Positions 1-9,228 of a stretch of DNA of 33,437 nt are shown here, one piece after another. Source of the DNA: Enterococcus villorum (GTDB lineage Bacteria > Bacillota > Bacilli > Lactobacillales > Enterococcaceae); NCBI RefSeq assembly GCF_007990225.1, contig NZ_BJWF01000030.1:1-33437 (forward strand), in the 5' to 3' direction. Below the pieces are notes generated by a model, which made no database searches, was not told the DNA's origin, and saw only the letters and a program-made list of their open reading frames with translations. The position numbers and the translations under genes were made by a program. Each line of letters starts with the position of its first letter. Within the stretch, counting starts at the first letter, position 1.

Positions 1-215
1 GGTTGAAATCCTTTATCCGAAGTTTCTGAATCGAACGCTGGCCTTTCAGAGAGAGAAAGACCCAAGTTTTCGACTTGTTTATGAATGACGGGGTAAGCTT
101 TTGCTTCTTGTAATGTTCGTTCAGAAGCCAAAGCCATCCATGTTGGTTGACAAGCCGAAACGAGTAAGAGAATCACTGAAAATAAACCAAGCCATCTTTT
201 TGTCCACTTTTTCAT
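1..215 (-). CDS. Secreted or lipoprotein of unknown function, N-terminal part only
   Basis: Only the first 71 codons are in the window; the gene runs off the left edge. It starts at an ATG preceded by AAAAGGAGTAAACAA, a good ribosome binding site. The product begins with positive residues (MKKWTKRW), then a hydrophobic stretch. Residues 19-22 (VSAC) resemble a lipobox, while ALA-SE about ten residues later could be a signal peptidase I site, so lipoprotein or freely secreted protein are both possible. The visible mature part is hydrophilic and matches no family I recognise. In other Firmicutes a cell-wall amidase often follows dtd, but nothing visible here proves that. Confidence 0.6.
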   Translation of the reverse strand, partial: MKKWTKRWLGLFSVILLLVSACQPTWMALASERTLQEAKAYPVIHKQVENLGLSLSERPAFDSETSDKGFQ

Positions 216-258
216 TTGTTTACTCCTTTTCTTTTGTTGCTTTGAGTATACAAAAGAA

Positions 259-272
259 AGAAAGCGCTTTAT
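259..272 (-). promoter_or_regulatory. Possible cre (CcpA-binding) site
   Basis: AGAAAGCGCTTTAT contains the palindrome AAAGCGCTTT and resembles the catabolite-responsive element. It lies about 45 bases upstream of the start of the secreted protein gene, where CcpA binding would repress transcription. No strong promoter hexamers could be assigned around it; TATACT at about 246-251 is the best -10 candidate. The match is partial. Confidence 0.3.
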
Positions 273-299
273 ATCTAGATTTCATTTTTTCTCTCACCT

Positions 300-630
300 A
301 AATTTTCTAAAAATAGAAAAAACTGGAGCGATAAAAATGATGATTTTGCGTACAGAATTTGATTATTATTTTAACTGGCTATTATTTCCTTAATGCTCAA
401 ACAGACCTTTTTCTAAATTGTAGAAGGTAACCATGTAACGATTGTTCTTCTCATTTTTTAGTTAATGGCTTAGTTTTTAAAGTTTTTTTGCTTTTTACTC
501 ATCTTAGATTGGATGAAGGAAAATAATCCTTAACTTTTTTCACGATATTTTATGTATTAGATAAACGTATTTGACTATATGTAAGGATGATGAGGTGAGA
601 TTTAATGTGCAAAAGTTTGCATCTACATCA
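300..630. other. AT-rich intergenic stretch without a convincing gene
   Basis: The interval between the secreted protein gene and dtd is AT-rich and holds no ORF with both a ribosome binding site and recognisable coding character. A nine-codon ORF at 605-634 (plus strand) has a GAGGTGA ribosome binding site seven bases upstream of its ATG and runs into the inverted repeat that follows. It is noted as a possibility only. Confidence 0.4.
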
Positions 631-670
631 ATAAGCCCAAACAGAAGAAAATCCCCCTGTTTGGGCTTAT
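631..670. terminator. Perfect 14-bp inverted repeat, probable terminator of relA-dtd
   Basis: ATAAGCCCAAACAG at 631-644 is perfectly repeated in inverted orientation at 657-670, with a 12-base loop. It lies about 140 bases downstream of the dtd stop, where a terminator for the relA-dtd transcript is expected. There is no good T-run on either strand, so it is not a textbook intrinsic terminator. It could instead be an mRNA-stabilising hairpin or a protein-binding site. Confidence 0.5.
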
Positions 671-810
671 TGCCTAATATAATTCAGCCTTTTAATGACC
701 TCTTCGTTAGATCAAGAATTTTTATCCCACGATTGTATTGCTTAAATGACACAATGGTTCAGACTTTCATTCATTTTGATCATAAAAAAGTATAAGCAGT
801 TAAACAATAT

Positions 811-1257
811 TTATTTACTCTGAGAATCAATCACAATTGTTACAGGTCCATCGTTGACTAGAGAAACGGCCATATCAGCTCCAAACTGGCCGGTTTCCAC
901 ATGAATCCCATTTTCTTCGATGCCTTTATTGAACGATTCATACAAGGCAATGGCGCTTTCTGGACGAGCAGCCGCAATAAAACTTGGTCGGTTTCCTTTT
1001 TTGGTATCTGCCAAAAGTGTGAATTGAGAGATGCTCAAAATTTGCCCTTGTATTTGTTCAATGCTGCAATTCATTTTTCCTTGTTCATCTTCAAAAATGC
1101 GCATTTTCACAATTTTTTTTACTAAATAATCCACATCTTCTTGCGTATCTTTTTCATGAACACCGAGTAAAATGACAAAACCTTGATCAATCTTTCCAAC
1201 TTCTTGTTGATTAATGCTCACTGACGCTTTACTCACTCGTTGTATGACGGCTTTCAC
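811..1257 (-). CDS. dtd: D-aminoacyl-tRNA deacylase
   Basis: Cytoplasmic editing enzyme that hydrolyses D-amino acids (and glycine mischarged on tRNA-Ala) from tRNA, recycling the tRNA. The 148-residue length is standard. The N-terminus [13 protein letters not shown], the SQFTLLADT motif near residue 78 and the C-terminal NDGPVTI motif are hallmarks of the DTD family and form its active site. The start codon is GTG at 1257, with AGGAGG nine bases upstream; an ATG two bases further upstream is out of frame. The relA stop codon TAG lies within this ribosome binding site, 11 bases before the start, so the two genes are almost certainly co-transcribed and coupled. Confidence 0.96.
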   Translation of the reverse strand: MKAVIQRVSKASVSINQQEVGKIDQGFVILLGVHEKDTQEDVDYLVKKIVKMRIFEDEQGKMNCSIEQIQGQILSISQFTLLADTKKGNRPSFIAAARPESAIALYESFNKGIEENGIHVETGQFGADMAVSLVNDGPVTIVIDSQSK

Positions 1258-1268
1258 ACATTTTCCTC

Positions 1269-3482
1269 CTAACCATTTGTTCGACGGACACTGTAGACAT
1301 CTGGTACAGCTTTTATTTTATCTACAATACTCTTTAAATGAGTTAGATTTTGAATACCAACTGTTAAATGTATCGTCGCCATTTTATCTTTATTGGTTCG
1401 TGCTTCGACACTGTTTAAATTTTTCGTCATCGTATTGACCGTTTGTAAAACATCATTCAACATTCCAGAACGATTATAAGCATAAATTTCTAAATCAGCA
1501 TCGTATTCTTTTCTAGTATTGGAAGTGTCTTCCCATTCCACTTCGATCAGTCGTTCTGCCACATTTGGCTTATCAGGTTGGACATTCGGACAATCTCTAC
1601 GGTGAATCGAAATTCCTCGTCCTTTCGTGATATAACCGACGATATCATCTCCAGGAATTGGATTACAACAACGACTAATCCGAATCAACAAATTGTCAAC
1701 ACCTTGAATCACCACACCACCGTCATGACGAACCTTCATTTTTTCAGGTTCTTTTTTCGGTTGATTCATGATTTCTTCTGCTTCTTGTTTTTGTTGTTCG
1801 ATTTTTTGTTCTTTTCTTTCTTTTTCGGTCAAACGATTCGCCATTGTTAATGGACTAACTTCGCCATAACCCACGGCCGCATACATATCATCTTCCGTTT
1901 GATAGTTTAGTTTTTCCAAAGCATCTTGTAACTTGTTTTTTGACAGTATTTCTTTTGGCAAGAATCCTAGATCACTGATACATTTGGTGATAGCTTCATG
2001 ACCTTTAATAATATTTTCTTCTCTGTCTTGTGCTTTAAAGAAACGCTTAATTTTATTTCTAGCTTTACTTGTTGCGACTAGTTTTAGCCAATCTCTACTT
2101 GGTCCAAAAGAATTAGGTGAAGTCAAAATTTCAATAATATCACCATTTTTCAATTTATAATCTAACTGGACCATTTTGCCGTTGATTTTAGCCCCCGTCG
2201 TTTTATTGCCGATATCCGTGTGAATACTGTAAGCAAAATCTAAAGGTCCAGAGCCTTTTGGTAACTCTGTGACGTCTCCTTTAGGTGTAAAAACATAAAC
2301 TTTATCACTAAAAATATCGCCTTTGACACCCTCCATAAATTCAGAAGCATCATAGCTTTCATCTTGAAGCTCAATAATTTCATGGAACCAACTTAATTGC
2401 TTAGTAATTCCATCTGGCTCTACTTTATCACTTTTACCTTCCTTATAGGCCCAATGCGCAGCTACCCCAAATTCAGCAATTTCATGCATTTCTTGGGTTC
2501 GTATTTGAATTTCTACAGGATTTCCTGCAGGACCAATGACGGTCGTATGCAACGATTGGTACATGTTCGCTTTAGGCATAGCAATATAATCTTTAAAGCG
2601 TCCAGGCATAGGTTTCCATTTTGTATGGATCGCCCCTAAAACAGCATAACAATCTTTAATGGAGTCAACAATCACGCGAATAGCAAGTAAATCGTAAATT
2701 TCATTAAATTGTTTCTTTTGGTCTTTCATTTTGCGATAAATCGAGTAGATATGTTTTGGTCGGCCATAGATTTCCGCATAGATATCTAGTTCTTCTGTTG
2801 CTAAGCGAATATCTTCAACCGTTGCGTTAACATACTTTTCTCTTTCTTCTCGCTTTGTTTGCATCAAATGAACGATTCGATAATATTGTTTAGGATTAAG
2901 GTAGCGAAGTGCTGTATCTTCTAACTCCCATTTGATACGACTAATCCCTAAACGATGAGCCAATGGTGCATAAATTTCTAACGTCTCTTGAGCAATTCGA
3001 CGTTGTTTGTCTTCACGAAGATGTTTTAGCGTACGCATATTATGTAGTCGATCAGCTAACTTCACCATAATGACACGTAAATCTTGCGCCATTGCTAGCA
3101 GCATCTTGCGATGATTTTCTGCTAATTGTTCTTCGTGTGATTTATATTTGATTTTCCCCAGTTTAGTGACACCATCAACAAGCATGGCGACATCTGGTCC
3201 AAATTCTTGTTTTAAATCGTCTAAAGTCACATCTGTATCTTCTACGACATCATGCAAAAAACCAGTTGCGACTGTGTGGGGATCCATTCTTAAATCGGCT
3301 AAGATTCCAGCGACTTGGATGGGATGGATAATATAAGGTTCACCAGATTTTCGAAACTGCCCCTCATGAGCAGCAGTAGCATAGTCACAGGCTTTTTGAA
3401 CAAATGCAACATGATCAGGACCCATATATTGGCTAACCAATTTAATTACACCAGGACCTGTTAATATTTCTTCTTTTGGCAT
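1269..3482 (-). CDS. relA: Bifunctional (p)ppGpp synthetase/hydrolase, RelA/SpoT (Rsh) type
   Basis: Makes and degrades the stringent-response alarmone (p)ppGpp. The 737 residues are full length for a long RSH protein. The N-terminal hydrolase domain shows H53, HD at 77-78 and ED at 81-82. The synthetase domain (about 235-345) carries RFKD at 295-298, the version found in bifunctional enzymes, and YQSLHTT at 308-314. A TGS domain lies at about 392-455, a CC-containing zinc-finger-like segment ([11 protein letters not shown]) near 600, and an ACT domain at the C-terminus. The ATG is preceded by AAGGGGGA. Transcription probably starts near 3826, giving a leader of about 345 bases, and continues into dtd. 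All catalytic residues checked are present. Confidence 0.98.
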   Translation of the reverse strand: MPKEEILTGPGVIKLVSQYMGPDHVAFVQKACDYATAAHEGQFRKSGEPYIIHPIQVAGILADLRMDPHTVATGFLHDVVEDTDVTLDDLKQEFGPDVAMLVDGVTKLGKIKYKSHEEQLAENHRKMLLAMAQDLRVIMVKLADRLHNMRTLKHLREDKQRRIAQETLEIYAPLAHRLGISRIKWELEDTALRYLNPKQYYRIVHLMQTKREEREKYVNATVEDIRLATEELDIYAEIYGRPKHIYSIYRKMKDQKKQFNEIYDLLAIRVIVDSIKDCYAVLGAIHTKWKPMPGRFKDYIAMPKANMYQSLHTTVIGPAGNPVEIQIRTQEMHEIAEFGVAAHWAYKEGKSDKVEPDGITKQLSWFHEIIELQDESYDASEFMEGVKGDIFSDKVYVFTPKGDVTELPKGSGPLDFAYSIHTDIGNKTTGAKINGKMVQLDYKLKNGDIIEILTSPNSFGPSRDWLKLVATSKARNKIKRFFKAQDREENIIKGHEAITKCISDLGFLPKEILSKNKLQDALEKLNYQTEDDMYAAVGYGEVSPLTMANRLTEKERKEQKIEQQKQEAEEIMNQPKKEPEKMKVRHDGGVVIQGVDNLLIRISRCCNPIPGDDIVGYITKGRGISIHRRDCPNVQPDKPNVAERLIEVEWEDTSNTRKEYDADLEIYAYNRSGMLNDVLQTVNTMTKNLNSVEARTNKDKMATIHLTVGIQNLTHLKSIVDKIKAVPDVYSVRRTNG

Positions 3483-3655
3483 GGAAAAATCCCCCTTTCA
3501 AAGGTTGTGAACAACAGGTTTTAATTGAACAATAGAAAAGAAAGAAACGCTCTTACTTCTCTTTATTTTTATAGAAACATCAAAATCGATGAGTGTCCTT
3601 TTTTTGACTAAGTGGAAAAAGTCATGTAACTTCTATCTAAAGATTTTGTTTAGAC

Positions 3656-3755
3656 TTAGACTGGACAACAAAACATCCAAACAATAGCTACGAGGCACAA
3701 CAAGGAAACAAAAAATAAAATGGCTATTTTCAATTTTATTTTTCTGTGTACTCAT
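3656..3755 (-). pseudogene. Possible frameshifted gene for a tiny single-pass membrane protein
   Basis: An ATG at 3753-3755 follows AGAGGA at good spacing and begins MSTQKNKI. After seven or eight codons that frame turns into unlikely sequence, while the +1-shifted frame encodes KIAILFFVSLLCLVAIVWM followed by FCCPV and TAA, a clear hydrophobic helix. The span from ATG to that TAA is 100 bases, exactly one more than 33 codons, as expected for a single inserted base. Restored, the product would have about 32 residues. It lies just downstream of a strong promoter. The family is unknown, and the reading rests only on hydrophobicity and the one-base excess. Confidence 0.35.
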
Positions 3756-3832
3756 CCACGATTCCTCTTACTACTTATTCACTCTCAAAAATAGTGAGTT
3801 TCTCCGTTGTTTACATTAAAATAATTGTTTTT

Positions 3833-3861
3833 ATTATACAGATTGTTGGGGAATTTTTCAA
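3833..3861 (-). promoter_or_regulatory. Sigma-A promoter upstream of relA
   Basis: On the minus strand, TTGAAA (3856-3861) and TATAAT (3833-3838) are separated by exactly 17 bases, and a TG directly precedes the -10 box. The predicted start is near 3826. It lies between the rsmE stop and relA and would drive the tiny membrane ORF and the relA-dtd operon through a long leader. No other equally good promoter was seen nearer relA. Confidence 0.75.
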
Positions 3862-3887
3862 TTTTCTCTGATTTTATTTCATTGCTA

Positions 3888-4640
3888 TCAGTGGTTTAAT
3901 TCCCACTGATAACTGGCCGCACTTAGTAAATAAAGGGGCGCCGTTTCTGCACGTAAAATCCTTGGACCTAAACCACAAAGTATTCCATTTTTTTCGATAA
4001 AAACTGCGATTTCTTCAGGCGTAAAGCCACCTTCAGGTCCAAAAACCGCTAAAACACGCTTGCCTACAGTCAGCTCTTTAAAAACCTTTGCTAAATTGGC
4101 TAGCTCTCCTTGTTTTGCCGATTCTTCGTAAGCAATCACTATTACGTCATAAGAAGAAAGACGATCAAAAAAACTTTTTTGTGTTTCTAATAATTCTATT
4201 TGAGGTGCCATTTGGCGATGGGATTGTTCAGCAGCTTCTTGGGCAATTTTTTGTAGTCTTTCTTGCCGTTTTTCTCTTTTTTTTCTATCCCACTTGACGA
4301 TAGAGTTTGTCGCTGGAAATCCAATAAATGCGTGAGCACCTAGCTCTGTTCCTTTTTGGACAATCCAATCCAGTTTATCTCCTTTTGGATAACCACTAGC
4401 TATCGTAATAGCATTCGGTAATTCTTTTTGTCCTTTTTCTTTTTCTACTTCTACCAAATAAACAACATTATCCTGAATTTCGGTAATCTCAGCTCGGATG
4501 GATACTTGATCCTTAAAAACTAAGTAGACTTGGTCTTTTGGTGTCATGCTCATCACACGAACCACATGGTGAAAAGCTTCTCCTGAAAGTTTAAATGGTT
4601 CATTCGGCTGATACGCTTCTTCTAAAAAGTAACGTTGCAT
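3888..4640 (-). CDS. rsmE: 16S rRNA (uracil-1498-N3)-methyltransferase
   Basis: Methylates N3 of U1498 in 16S rRNA in the 30S subunit, using SAM. The 250-residue protein has the RsmE layout: an N-terminal PUA-like RNA-binding region (MQRYFLEEAY...FHHVVRVMSM) and a C-terminal SPOUT (trefoil-knot) methyltransferase with GPEGGFTPEEI and GPRILRAETAPLY, the SAM-binding knot signatures. The ATG directly abuts the prmA stop codon (TAGATG), with GAGGTGG inside the end of prmA as ribosome binding site, so the two are translationally coupled. It is the last gene of the mpg-DUF3013-prmA-rsmE operon. No clear terminator follows; a relA promoter begins directly after the stop. Confidence 0.97.
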   Translation of the reverse strand: MQRYFLEEAYQPNEPFKLSGEAFHHVVRVMSMTPKDQVYLVFKDQVSIRAEITEIQDNVVYLVEVEKEKGQKELPNAITIASGYPKGDKLDWIVQKGTELGAHAFIGFPATNSIVKWDRKKREKRQERLQKIAQEAAEQSHRQMAPQIELLETQKSFFDRLSSYDVIVIAYEESAKQGELANLAKVFKELTVGKRVLAVFGPEGGFTPEEIAVFIEKNGILCGLGPRILRAETAPLYLLSAASYQWELNH

Positions 4641-5588
4641 CTATTCCACCTCAGGCTTTTTTAAAATAATGGCATACCAATCTTTTTGTTGAAAGACTTG
4701 ATCAACGACAAAACCCTGTGCTTGCATAGCGTCAATCACCAGCTGTTTCTTTTCTTCAATAATACCTGAAACAATCAGCCTTCCTGTTTGTTTCAATAAA
4801 CGCCATGCATCTGGGATCATTAATAAAATAATATCCGCTAAAATATTTGCTACGATGACATCACTTTCAATCTCGATTCCTTTTAGTAGATCGTTGGCTG
4901 CTACATGGACATCTTTGGCCACTTCATTCATGTCCATATTTTCTTTGGCAGAACGAACAGCTACTTCATCTAAATCATAAGCATAAACTTCATTTGCACC
5001 CAAGTGTTTCGCAGCAATACTTAAAACTCCTGAACCAGTTCCTACGTCTATCACTGTTTCACCACCACGTAATACTGTTTCTAAAGCTTGTAAGGTCAAA
5101 GAGGTTGTTGGATGTGTGCCTGTACCAAAAGCCATTCCAGGATCTAGCGTAATGATTTTTTCTAAGGGATCACTGGTTTGATAATCTTCCCAACTAGGCA
5201 CCACCGTTAACATTCTAGTAATACGGACAGGATGGTAATATTTTTTCCAAGCAGTTGCCCAGTTACTTTCTTCTACTTCACTAACTGTCACAATATTCTT
5301 GCCAATGGCCAAACCAAATTCTGGCAGTTGTGTCACACGATTTTTAATAAACGGTAAAATTTCCGGTAAAAAAATCGTCTCTGGAAAATAAGCCATTACA
5401 AATGCGCCATCATTTAACGAAGTAAAATCTTCTTTATTTAAAATTTCTCCATATGGATCTGATTTGAAATGTTCAATATCTAACGTGTCTTCAATTGCCA
5501 CACCACTTGCTCCTGCCTCCATTAAAATATTGGCGACGGCTTCTACCGCTTCACTGGCTGTTTCTACTTTTACTTCATTCCATTTCAT
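4641..5588 (-). CDS. prmA: Ribosomal protein L11 methyltransferase
   Basis: Methylates lysine side chains and the N-terminus of ribosomal protein L11, using SAM. The start MKWNEVKVE and the N-terminal ferredoxin-like L11-recognition region (about 1-100) are followed by a Rossmann methyltransferase domain with DPGMAFGTGTHPTT, then VIDVGTGSGVLSIAA as SAM-binding motif I, and later VIVANILADII, the family's catalytic NxxA motif. I place the start at the ATG at 5588, eight bases after GGAG. A TTG codon directly before it would add one residue but leaves only five bases to the ribosome binding site. The gene lies 12 bases after the DUF3013-like gene and abuts rsmE, an arrangement conserved in Firmicutes. 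Confidence 0.97.
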   Translation of the reverse strand: MKWNEVKVETASEAVEAVANILMEAGASGVAIEDTLDIEHFKSDPYGEILNKEDFTSLNDGAFVMAYFPETIFLPEILPFIKNRVTQLPEFGLAIGKNIVTVSEVEESNWATAWKKYYHPVRITRMLTVVPSWEDYQTSDPLEKIITLDPGMAFGTGTHPTTSLTLQALETVLRGGETVIDVGTGSGVLSIAAKHLGANEVYAYDLDEVAVRSAKENMDMNEVAKDVHVAANDLLKGIEIESDVIVANILADIILLMIPDAWRLLKQTGRLIVSGIIEEKKQLVIDAMQAQGFVVDQVFQQKDWYAIILKKPEVE

Positions 5589-5600
5589 CAAACTCGCTCC

Positions 5601-6089
5601 TTAATAACTTGGATATGGTAAATAGGTATCTGCATTATTTTTTTGCTTTTCTTCGACTAATTTTGTTAACACTTGATTGTCCCATTTCAACTCAAATACC
5701 GCTGTTTCATCTTCTGCATCTAAGAAATCTAACAGATCACTTTGCCCTTGTGCCAGCACGTCATTCAAATAGACAATTATTGCATCAATTACTGATTTTG
5801 CTAGTCCTTTCTTTCCTTCATAAGGAATCACAGCTAAATAATCCGTTTCATTAAAGACTGATTTTTGCGGATTAAACAACAAGATACCATCTTCAAATTC
5901 AATGATTTCTTCTTCAGAAACGACTCCTTTTACATCATCAATCTCTAAATTTGCTTTATTTTCAGCAAATAGACGAACCACGATTTCAATCGTATGATTT
6001 TTCGTATCCCAGTCTAATGCAACATCGTAATCCGTGATTTTTGCTTCAATTGTTTGGTCTAAATAATCAAGTAAGTTTACTTTTTTCAT
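5601..6089 (-). CDS. DUF3013-like family protein
   Basis: A 162-residue acidic cytoplasmic protein without signal peptide or membrane segment. It resembles the DUF3013 proteins found next to prmA in enterococci and lactobacilli; their function is unknown to me. The start chosen is the ATG at 6089 (MKKVNLLDYLDQ), seven bases after GGAGG. Upstream in-frame ATG and TTG codons are either too close to this site or lack one. The start lies 23 bases inside the 3' end of the glycosylase gene, so translation is probably coupled. The sequence alternates strands and helices with acidic patches; no catalytic motif is evident. Confidence 0.8.
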   Translation of the reverse strand: MKKVNLLDYLDQTIEAKITDYDVALDWDTKNHTIEIVVRLFAENKANLEIDDVKGVVSEEEIIEFEDGILLFNPQKSVFNETDYLAVIPYEGKKGLAKSVIDAIIVYLNDVLAQGQSDLLDFLDAEDETAVFELKWDNQVLTKLVEEKQKNNADTYLPYPSY

Positions 6090-6726
6090 TTTCATTCCTC
6101 CATCCCCAATCTTCATCAATCAGGTTCTTTCTTTGTAATGAAATATATGGATTACCAGAAACAGCAAAACGTAATGGTTTTTCTGTCCATTCTCCTTTAT
6201 TAGGAATGCCTATTCTTGGTAAAGCCAAAATTTTTTTAGGTTTTTTCGTTTTTTCAAAAACAAAATGTAAAGGGCTATCTAAAATTGATTTTCCGTAAAG
6301 CTCCTGTGGTATCCCTAATGCAGCAACTAATTTTCCTGGTCCATTGCTAATATCAGGACCCGTTTTACCCCCTCTATTGATACTCATTTGTGCAATGCCT
6401 ATTTCTGGTTCAAGCGCTCGGATCATTATCCCCTCAGGAATGCCTTCTGGTTGTGTAATAATGTTTAAGATTCGATGCGTATGCATGGTATAAAGATAAA
6501 TGGTCCCTGGTTTTTCATACATAGCTAATACTCGTGGTGTTCTTCGCATGCCAAAACTATGTGCGGCTTGATCCTCTGGTCCAAGGTAAGCTTCTACGTC
6601 AACGATATATCCACCAACCGTCCCTGTCGGTGTCACATATTCCAAATACATGCCAAGTAAATCTCTTGCCACTTCTGGGGTTGTTTTATTCAATAAAAGT
6701 TTGTCTAATTTCTCTTTTTCTGTCAT
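6067..6726 (-). CDS. 3-methyladenine DNA glycosylase (AAG/MPG family)
   Basis: Base-excision repair enzyme that removes alkylated purines such as 3-methyladenine from DNA. The 219-residue product has the MPG fold signatures: VARDLLGMYLEY near the N-terminus, VDVEAYLGPEDQAAHSF with the catalytic glutamate, the TPRVLAMYEKPGTIYLY segment, and NGPGKLVAALGI. I choose the ATG at 6726 (MTEKEKLDKLL), preceded by GGTGA at six bases; the extension to 6753 has only a weak site. It heads the operon with the DUF3013-like gene, prmA and rsmE. No convincing promoter hexamers were found in front; TATGAT near 6740 is a candidate -10 box. Confidence 0.93.
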   Translation of the reverse strand: MTEKEKLDKLLLNKTTPEVARDLLGMYLEYVTPTGTVGGYIVDVEAYLGPEDQAAHSFGMRRTPRVLAMYEKPGTIYLYTMHTHRILNIITQPEGIPEGIMIRALEPEIGIAQMSINRGGKTGPDISNGPGKLVAALGIPQELYGKSILDSPLHFVFEKTKKPKKILALPRIGIPNKGEWTEKPLRFAVSGNPYISLQRKNLIDEDWGWRNENEKSKLT

Positions 6727-6934
6727 TTTATTCACCATTCTTATCATACACAAATTTAAAGGGATAAGCTATGAAATGTACCTTTTCTTTTTAAATACAA
6801 GCCATTTAGTTTACTTTTGAGTAGATGAAACGAAGCATTGCTTTTTTTCTTTTTATAGTGTCAATCACAGGAAAAACTTGTTTTCACTCATTTTGGGTTT
6901 CATTAAGAAAGCCAGCAGCTATTAAAAAATCAAA

Positions 6935-6979
6935 AAAAAATACAAGAAACTTTGATTTCATACGTTTCTTGTATTTTTT
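6935..6979. terminator. Bidirectional intrinsic terminator
   Basis: AAAAAATACAAGAAAC (6935-6950) and its exact complement (6964-6979) form a 16-bp stem with a 13-base loop, giving T-runs in both directions. It lies about 50 bases downstream of the methyltransferase pseudogene and ends the accessory cassette transcript on the minus strand. The remaining 6980-7030 and 6727-6934 stretches hold no gene that I can support. Confidence 0.85.
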
Positions 6980-7030
6980 ATTTCACTTGCAACCGTCAGA
7001 CAATAAAAGTAAAAATCCACAACTCTTTAT

Positions 7031-7839
7031 TTAAAAACATTCAATAAAAAAAATTAAATCTGGAATAACCACTACCTCCTTGTATAAAGATGCTTCCACT
7101 TCTCCATGCATGCGCATTTCTATTTTTTTTAATGAACATTTTTCAAAGAAAAATTCCTTTAATTCACGTTCATCAAAAAAACCTTTCCATTCATTCCCCG
7201 ATCTTTTTAGAATCGTTAAAACTTGTTCAATCATTTCTTTCAATTCATGATTTTTATCGTGAAACACATTTGCATTTAAAAAATCACCAGCAAATCTTGT
7301 GATATTAATAGTTCTTTTTAGATATAGCAATGTTTTCATTACTTCAGAAGCACTTAAGTAAAAGGTTCCACCTTCCCAAATAACAAATGTAGATTTATTA
7401 GGATCAAACCCTTCTGCTATTAAACGGTCCAACACAGAACTTTCTTCTAAATCAACAAGATTTCCTCTAACTATTTTTACTTTGGTTTCTAAATGCGCTT
7501 CTGCATAAATCGCTTTAATTGCTGTTTCTTCTAAATCAATTGCATAAACTTTGTGAGTAGTTAAAAGTGAAATTTCATCAAACTTTGTATCTAATCCGAT
7601 TCCTAAAACTAAAATTTGTTCATAGGTTTCCATTTTTTTTCAATAACAGTTTTAAAATAATGCGCTCTCGTAGCAACATTTCTCGTAAACATCCCGCCAT
7701 TTGCTTGATTAATTTGATCCGTAAGTACAGACGCTTTTGTTGCATATTTTTTAATTAGCTGTTTCGATCGAGATTCTTCTAAATACCACCCTCGAATGTA
7801 AGGTACAGCTAACATAGTTTTATTGATTTCTGTTTTCAT
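7031..7839 (-). pseudogene. Leucine-carboxyl-methyltransferase-like SAM methyltransferase, frameshifted
   Basis: Two overlapping frames together encode one class I methyltransferase of the LCM/PPM1-like family, whose bacterial members are mostly O-methyltransferases of secondary metabolism. The first frame (7839-7609, good AAGGAG site) gives the N-terminal helices, ending NVATRAHYFKTVIEKKW. The second frame (from 7633) gives ILVLGIGLDTKFDE, the SAM-binding loop, and FVIWEGGTFYLSASEV, the LCM 'WEG..YL' motif. The frames meet at an A8 run at 7633-7640: one extra A would join them as VIEKKMETYEQILVLG, and the total span (809 bases) is one short of 270 codons. The ATG at the run could also allow separate initiation. 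It overlaps the oxidoreductase gene by 20 bases. The substrate is unknown. Confidence 0.75.
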
Positions 7840-9160
7840 TAAATTTTCTCCTTATAAATAAATAATAGTTAAGCATTTTTTTGAAATTTTTATATGTAAG
7901 AATTTTATGTACAGGTTTATTTAGATGCATCACCTCAATTAAGTCTTCAAGCATTTCGGTATCATAAGTAGATATTTCGGATAAACAAATAATCATTTGA
8001 TGTTTTATTCGATTAATATAATCTATTTTACTGCCTGATTGGCTAGCTTCTGCATAGGATAAGTTTAATGCCTGTTGAATGATTTTTTCTGCTTCACGAT
8101 AATAACTATCAAACCCTTCAGTTGCTTTGCAGTATTTTTTTAGTATCTGTTGAAGGATCGAAACTTGAATAGCAGCTACACTTAATCCTTGACCAAAAAT
8201 TGGATCAAATGAACAATAAGCATTTCCAACCACAAATAAGTTCTTAGGTCTGCCTTTCATTTTTTTAATTCTCAGAAATTTAATTTATCGAATCGAAAAT
8301 ACTTGCCATTCAGTCATAGGCGTTGCCTTTTCAATAAATTCTTTTATTTTTTTGTTAGGAAGTTCTTCTAAAATAGAATAAATCCTATTTTCACCACTTT
8401 GTTTGTGGTTGTATGCACTTAGTGTAACTATGTATTCTTCAGGGTTTTCTGTTTTTAAGATCACACCTCCTTGTGTTTGATTTGGAAACAAAGGAGAACT
8501 TGCACAGCCAAACCAATCAACAGAATCAATCATTTTGTAATTTCTTGAATAGTAACATAAATTAATTTTTTTACATACAATAGGAGTTTTTTTGGAGAAT
8601 AGTTTATGAGTAATTTCAGGGCTACCACAAGCAAGAACAAATGCGTCTGCTGATAGATCAAATCTTTTATTATCTTTTTGAACTGTAATCCCCTTGATTT
8701 TTTGCTCCAAATTATTTTTTGGTGTTAAAAATTCAATAAATTTAGTCTTGCAATAATAAGTAATATTTGGCGATTCATTTACATATTCCATCAGTACATC
8801 TTCTAACAGTTTTCTAGACTGTTGTAAAATAAAAAAATCACTGTCAACTCGTATTTTTTCCCCTCCATAATGCCACCAATGGAAGTTCTTCTTCATGTCA
8901 TATTCAACAGCACCTTTTGAGCGAAGTCGCTCTTTTATATCCGGACACAGTTTAACTAACTCATTTAATCCTCTCTTCAAAAGAATATGGACATGATCCT
9001 TTTGCTCAACATCTATAGAAGTATTCCCGTTGACTATCTCCTTTTTCTCTACAACTATGACTTCTTTGACAAATTGAGCTGCTGCAATTGCTACTAGTTT
9101 TCCTGAAAACCCACCACCGATTATTATTAATTTATCCATTTCACCTTTCTTCCGATCCAA
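7820..9160 (-). pseudogene. FAD-dependent oxidoreductase (monooxygenase-like) with an in-frame stop
   Basis: An N-terminal part (9160-8285) starts MDKLIIIGGGFSGKLVAIAA, a dinucleotide-binding GxGxxG-type motif, and a C-terminal part (8260-7820) has NLFVVGNAYCSFDPIFGQGL, the flavin-hydroxylase 'GDA..P..GqG' motif. Both lie in the same frame, separated by a TAA at 8285-8287 and eight codons; the total is 447 codons, normal for this family. A single substitution would restore the enzyme. The start is either TTG at 9160, with AGGAG ten bases upstream, or ATG at 9139, with a poorly spaced GGTG. A promoter precedes it and the methyltransferase gene overlaps its end. It probably hydroxylated or epoxidised a small molecule; the substrate cannot be inferred. 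Confidence 0.75.
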
Positions 9161-9228
9161 TCGTTATTTTCTCCTTTCTTTTTCACCATACTTCCTACTT
9201 TTATTTTACTATGTTATATTAAAGTATA

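Noticed and set aside
571-795. Plus-strand ORF of 74 codons downstream of dtd
   Set aside because: No ribosome binding site, no recognisable protein character, and it spans the inverted repeat; a chance reading frame.
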